From NCBI RefSeq assembly GCF_946886695.1, contig NZ_CAMPJD010000049.1, forward strand, positions 1 to 35,064: a stretch of 35,064 nt of DNA, written 5' to 3'. The stretch comes from an uncultured Pseudoxanthomonas sp. Lineage in GTDB: Bacteria; Pseudomonadota; Gammaproteobacteria; Xanthomonadales; Xanthomonadaceae. The notes below the pieces were generated by a model. It had not been told where the DNA came from. It did no database searches and worked only from the letters and a program-made list of their open reading frames with translations. This document shows, in pieces, positions 33,841-35,064 of the stretch. Within the stretch, counting starts at the first letter, position 1. Each line of letters begins with the position of its first letter. A program made the translations under genes and the position numbers.

Positions 33841-35064
33841 ATGCTGAAGTGGACCCGGCGCATCGCGCTGTTGCTGTTGGCCCTCGTTGTCGTGGCATTG
33901 CTTGTGGTGTGGTGGTTGATGCGGGGCAGCCTGGCCCGGCTGGAGGGCGAGTCCGGCCTGGCCGGACTGTCGGCACCGGTCTCGATCCAGCGCGATGCGC
34001 TGGGCGTCGTGACCATCGACGCCGCCAGCGAGGCCGACGCCACCCGCGCACTGGGATACGTGCATGCCCAGGAGCGCTACTTCGAGATGGACCTGATGCG
34101 GCGCAGTTCCGCCGGCGAATTGTCGGAACTGTTCGGCCCCATTGCGGTGGAAATGGACAAGGAGCGTCGCACCCACCGCATCCGCGCACGGGTATCCGCG
34201 CACCTGGGCGAATTCGCGGGCGACCGCATGCCGCAGCTCGAAGCCTATGCCGCGGGTGTCAACGCCGGCCTTGGCGACCTGCGCGCGCGTCCCTGGCCCT
34301 ACCTGTTGCTGCGACAATCGCCACGCGCCTGGGAAGTGACCGACTCGGCGCTGGCCGGATACGCGATGTACTTCGACCTGCAGGATTCCGGAAACCTGCG
34401 CGAACTCGGCCTGTGGAAGATCCGCCAGCACGTGCCGCCGGCCTTGTTCGACCTGCTGACCCACGATGGCACCGAATGGGACGCACCGCTCTACGGGCAG
34501 GCACGAGGCAACGCCGCGCTTCCGACGGCGACGGGGGTCGACCTGCGCACGCTGCCGATGCCGAACACCGACTCGCACCAGCGCTTGGCCGACAAGGGCA
34601 CGCCCGGCAGCAACAACTGGGCGGTGGCCGGCGCACTGACCGCCGACGGCCGCGCCATCGTTGCCGACGACATGCATCTTGGCCTGCGCGCGCCCAACAT
34701 CTGGTTCCGCGTACGCCTGCGTTATCCAAACCCGCGCGCGCCCGGCGGGAGGGTCGATGTATCCGGCTTCAGCCTGCCCGGCCTGCCCGCCATCATCGTC
34801 GGCAGCAATGGGCATGTGGCATGGGGCTTCACCAACAGCTATGCGGACACCGCGGACTGGTATCCGGTGAAGCCATGCAACAAGGGCGATGATCCGGCCA
34901 CCTGCGATGCGGCCGAACACCATGCCGAAACCATCCGCGTGGCCGGTGCCGATGCCGTCACGCTGGACGTTATCGACACGCGCTACGGCCCCATCGTGCA
35001 TCCCGCCGCCCCGGACAAGCCGGCGCTGGCCCTGCGCTGGGTCGCACACCAGCCCGGTGCGCTG
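33841..35064 (+). CDS. Penicillin acylase family Ntn-hydrolase (3' end outside window)
   Basis: The first 408 residues are present; the frame is open to the right edge, and family members usually have about 780. An N-terminal hydrophobic segment (IALLLLALVVVALLVVWWL) acts as signal or anchor for the periplasm. The alpha-chain region has RDALGVVTIDAAS and GYVHAQERYFEMDLMRR. The autocatalytic site is GSNNW with nucleophile S257, preceded by TP; the processed beta chain would start there. FSLPGLPAIIVGSNGHVAWGFTNSYADTADWY is the conserved oxyanion/substrate block. Members hydrolyse amide bonds of acyl-homoserine lactones or beta-lactams; which applies cannot be said. ATG 33841 has AAGGA about 10 nt upstream, and GAATAAT (33795-33801) may be a -10. 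Confidence 0.9.
   Translation, partial: MLKWTRRIALLLLALVVVALLVVWWLMRGSLARLEGESGLAGLSAPVSIQRDALGVVTIDAASEADATRALGYVHAQERYFEMDLMRRSSAGELSELFGPIAVEMDKERRTHRIRARVSAHLGEFAGDRMPQLEAYAAGVNAGLGDLRARPWPYLLLRQSPRAWEVTDSALAGYAMYFDLQDSGNLRELGLWKIRQHVPPALFDLLTHDGTEWDAPLYGQARGNAALPTATGVDLRTLPMPNTDSHQRLADKGTPGSNNWAVAGALTADGRAIVADDMHLGLRAPNIWFRVRLRYPNPRAPGGRVDVSGFSLPGLPAIIVGSNGHVAWGFTNSYADTADWYPVKPCNKGDDPATCDAAEHHAETIRVAGADAVTLDVIDTRYGPIVHPAAPDKPALALRWVAHQPGAL

Overview
The window is high-GC (roughly two-thirds G+C by eye), gene-dense DNA that looks like a gammaproteobacterium of the Xanthomonadaceae/Lysobacteraceae (Pseudoxanthomonas, Stenotrophomonas, Xanthomonas or Lysobacter). The assignment rests on the protein sequences, on an oprP-like porin beside a double-pstS pst-phoU locus, and on dispersed inverted pairs of GTAG-headed REP elements like those described in Stenotrophomonas and Xanthomonas. 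It is an inference; no rRNA or species marker is present.

Layout. 1-69 is the tail of an unidentified gene. 315-3682 holds uvrA and an overlapping hotdog thioesterase, followed by a REP pair. 3859-8612 is mixed metabolism: a PCuAC copper chaperone, an ECI1-like enoyl-CoA isomerase, a 3-mercaptopyruvate sulfurtransferase coupled to a DUF1289-NudL fusion, a degenerate FKBP, and a crotonase. 8623-9671 is a small Cys-motif protein overlapping nth. 9911-17424 is the phosphate-starvation locus: an OprP/OprO-like porin divergent from pstS (soluble), pstS (lipoprotein), pstC, pstA, pstB, phoU, with Pho-box-like repeats before the porin and before both pstS genes.

17573-19637 is the most interesting block: a three-gene RiPP metallophore operon. 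The secreted precursor has six EGKCG motifs, three on each side of a canonical EF-hand pair. It is followed by an MNIO (DUF692) maturase and a DUF2063 partner. 19849-20841 is RNase T fused in frame to a second small domain. 20881-22423 is an RhtA-type exporter divergent from an XRE-cupin regulator, with two copies of a 16-bp palindrome over the promoter region. 22436-27801 (minus strand) holds a DmpA-type peptidase, rlmB, a GFA-family protein, a block of nested inverted repeats, and rnr. 27896-27980 is tRNA-Leu(CAG) with promoter and terminator. 28151-35064 holds a DASS transporter with RCK_C domains, parC, a different REP pair, tpm, a bacterioferritin lacking the haem ligand, and the first 408 codons of a penicillin acylase family enzyme that leaves the window.

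How the parts work together. The porin, the two PstS proteins, PstCAB and PhoU form a complete phosphate uptake and signalling path, but phoB/phoR are not in the window. The PCuAC chaperone and the RiPP operon both point to periplasmic copper handling, from separate loci. uvrA, nth and parC are housekeeping DNA-maintenance genes. No insertion sequence, integrase, CRISPR array or prophage was seen; the REP elements are the only mobile-type DNA.
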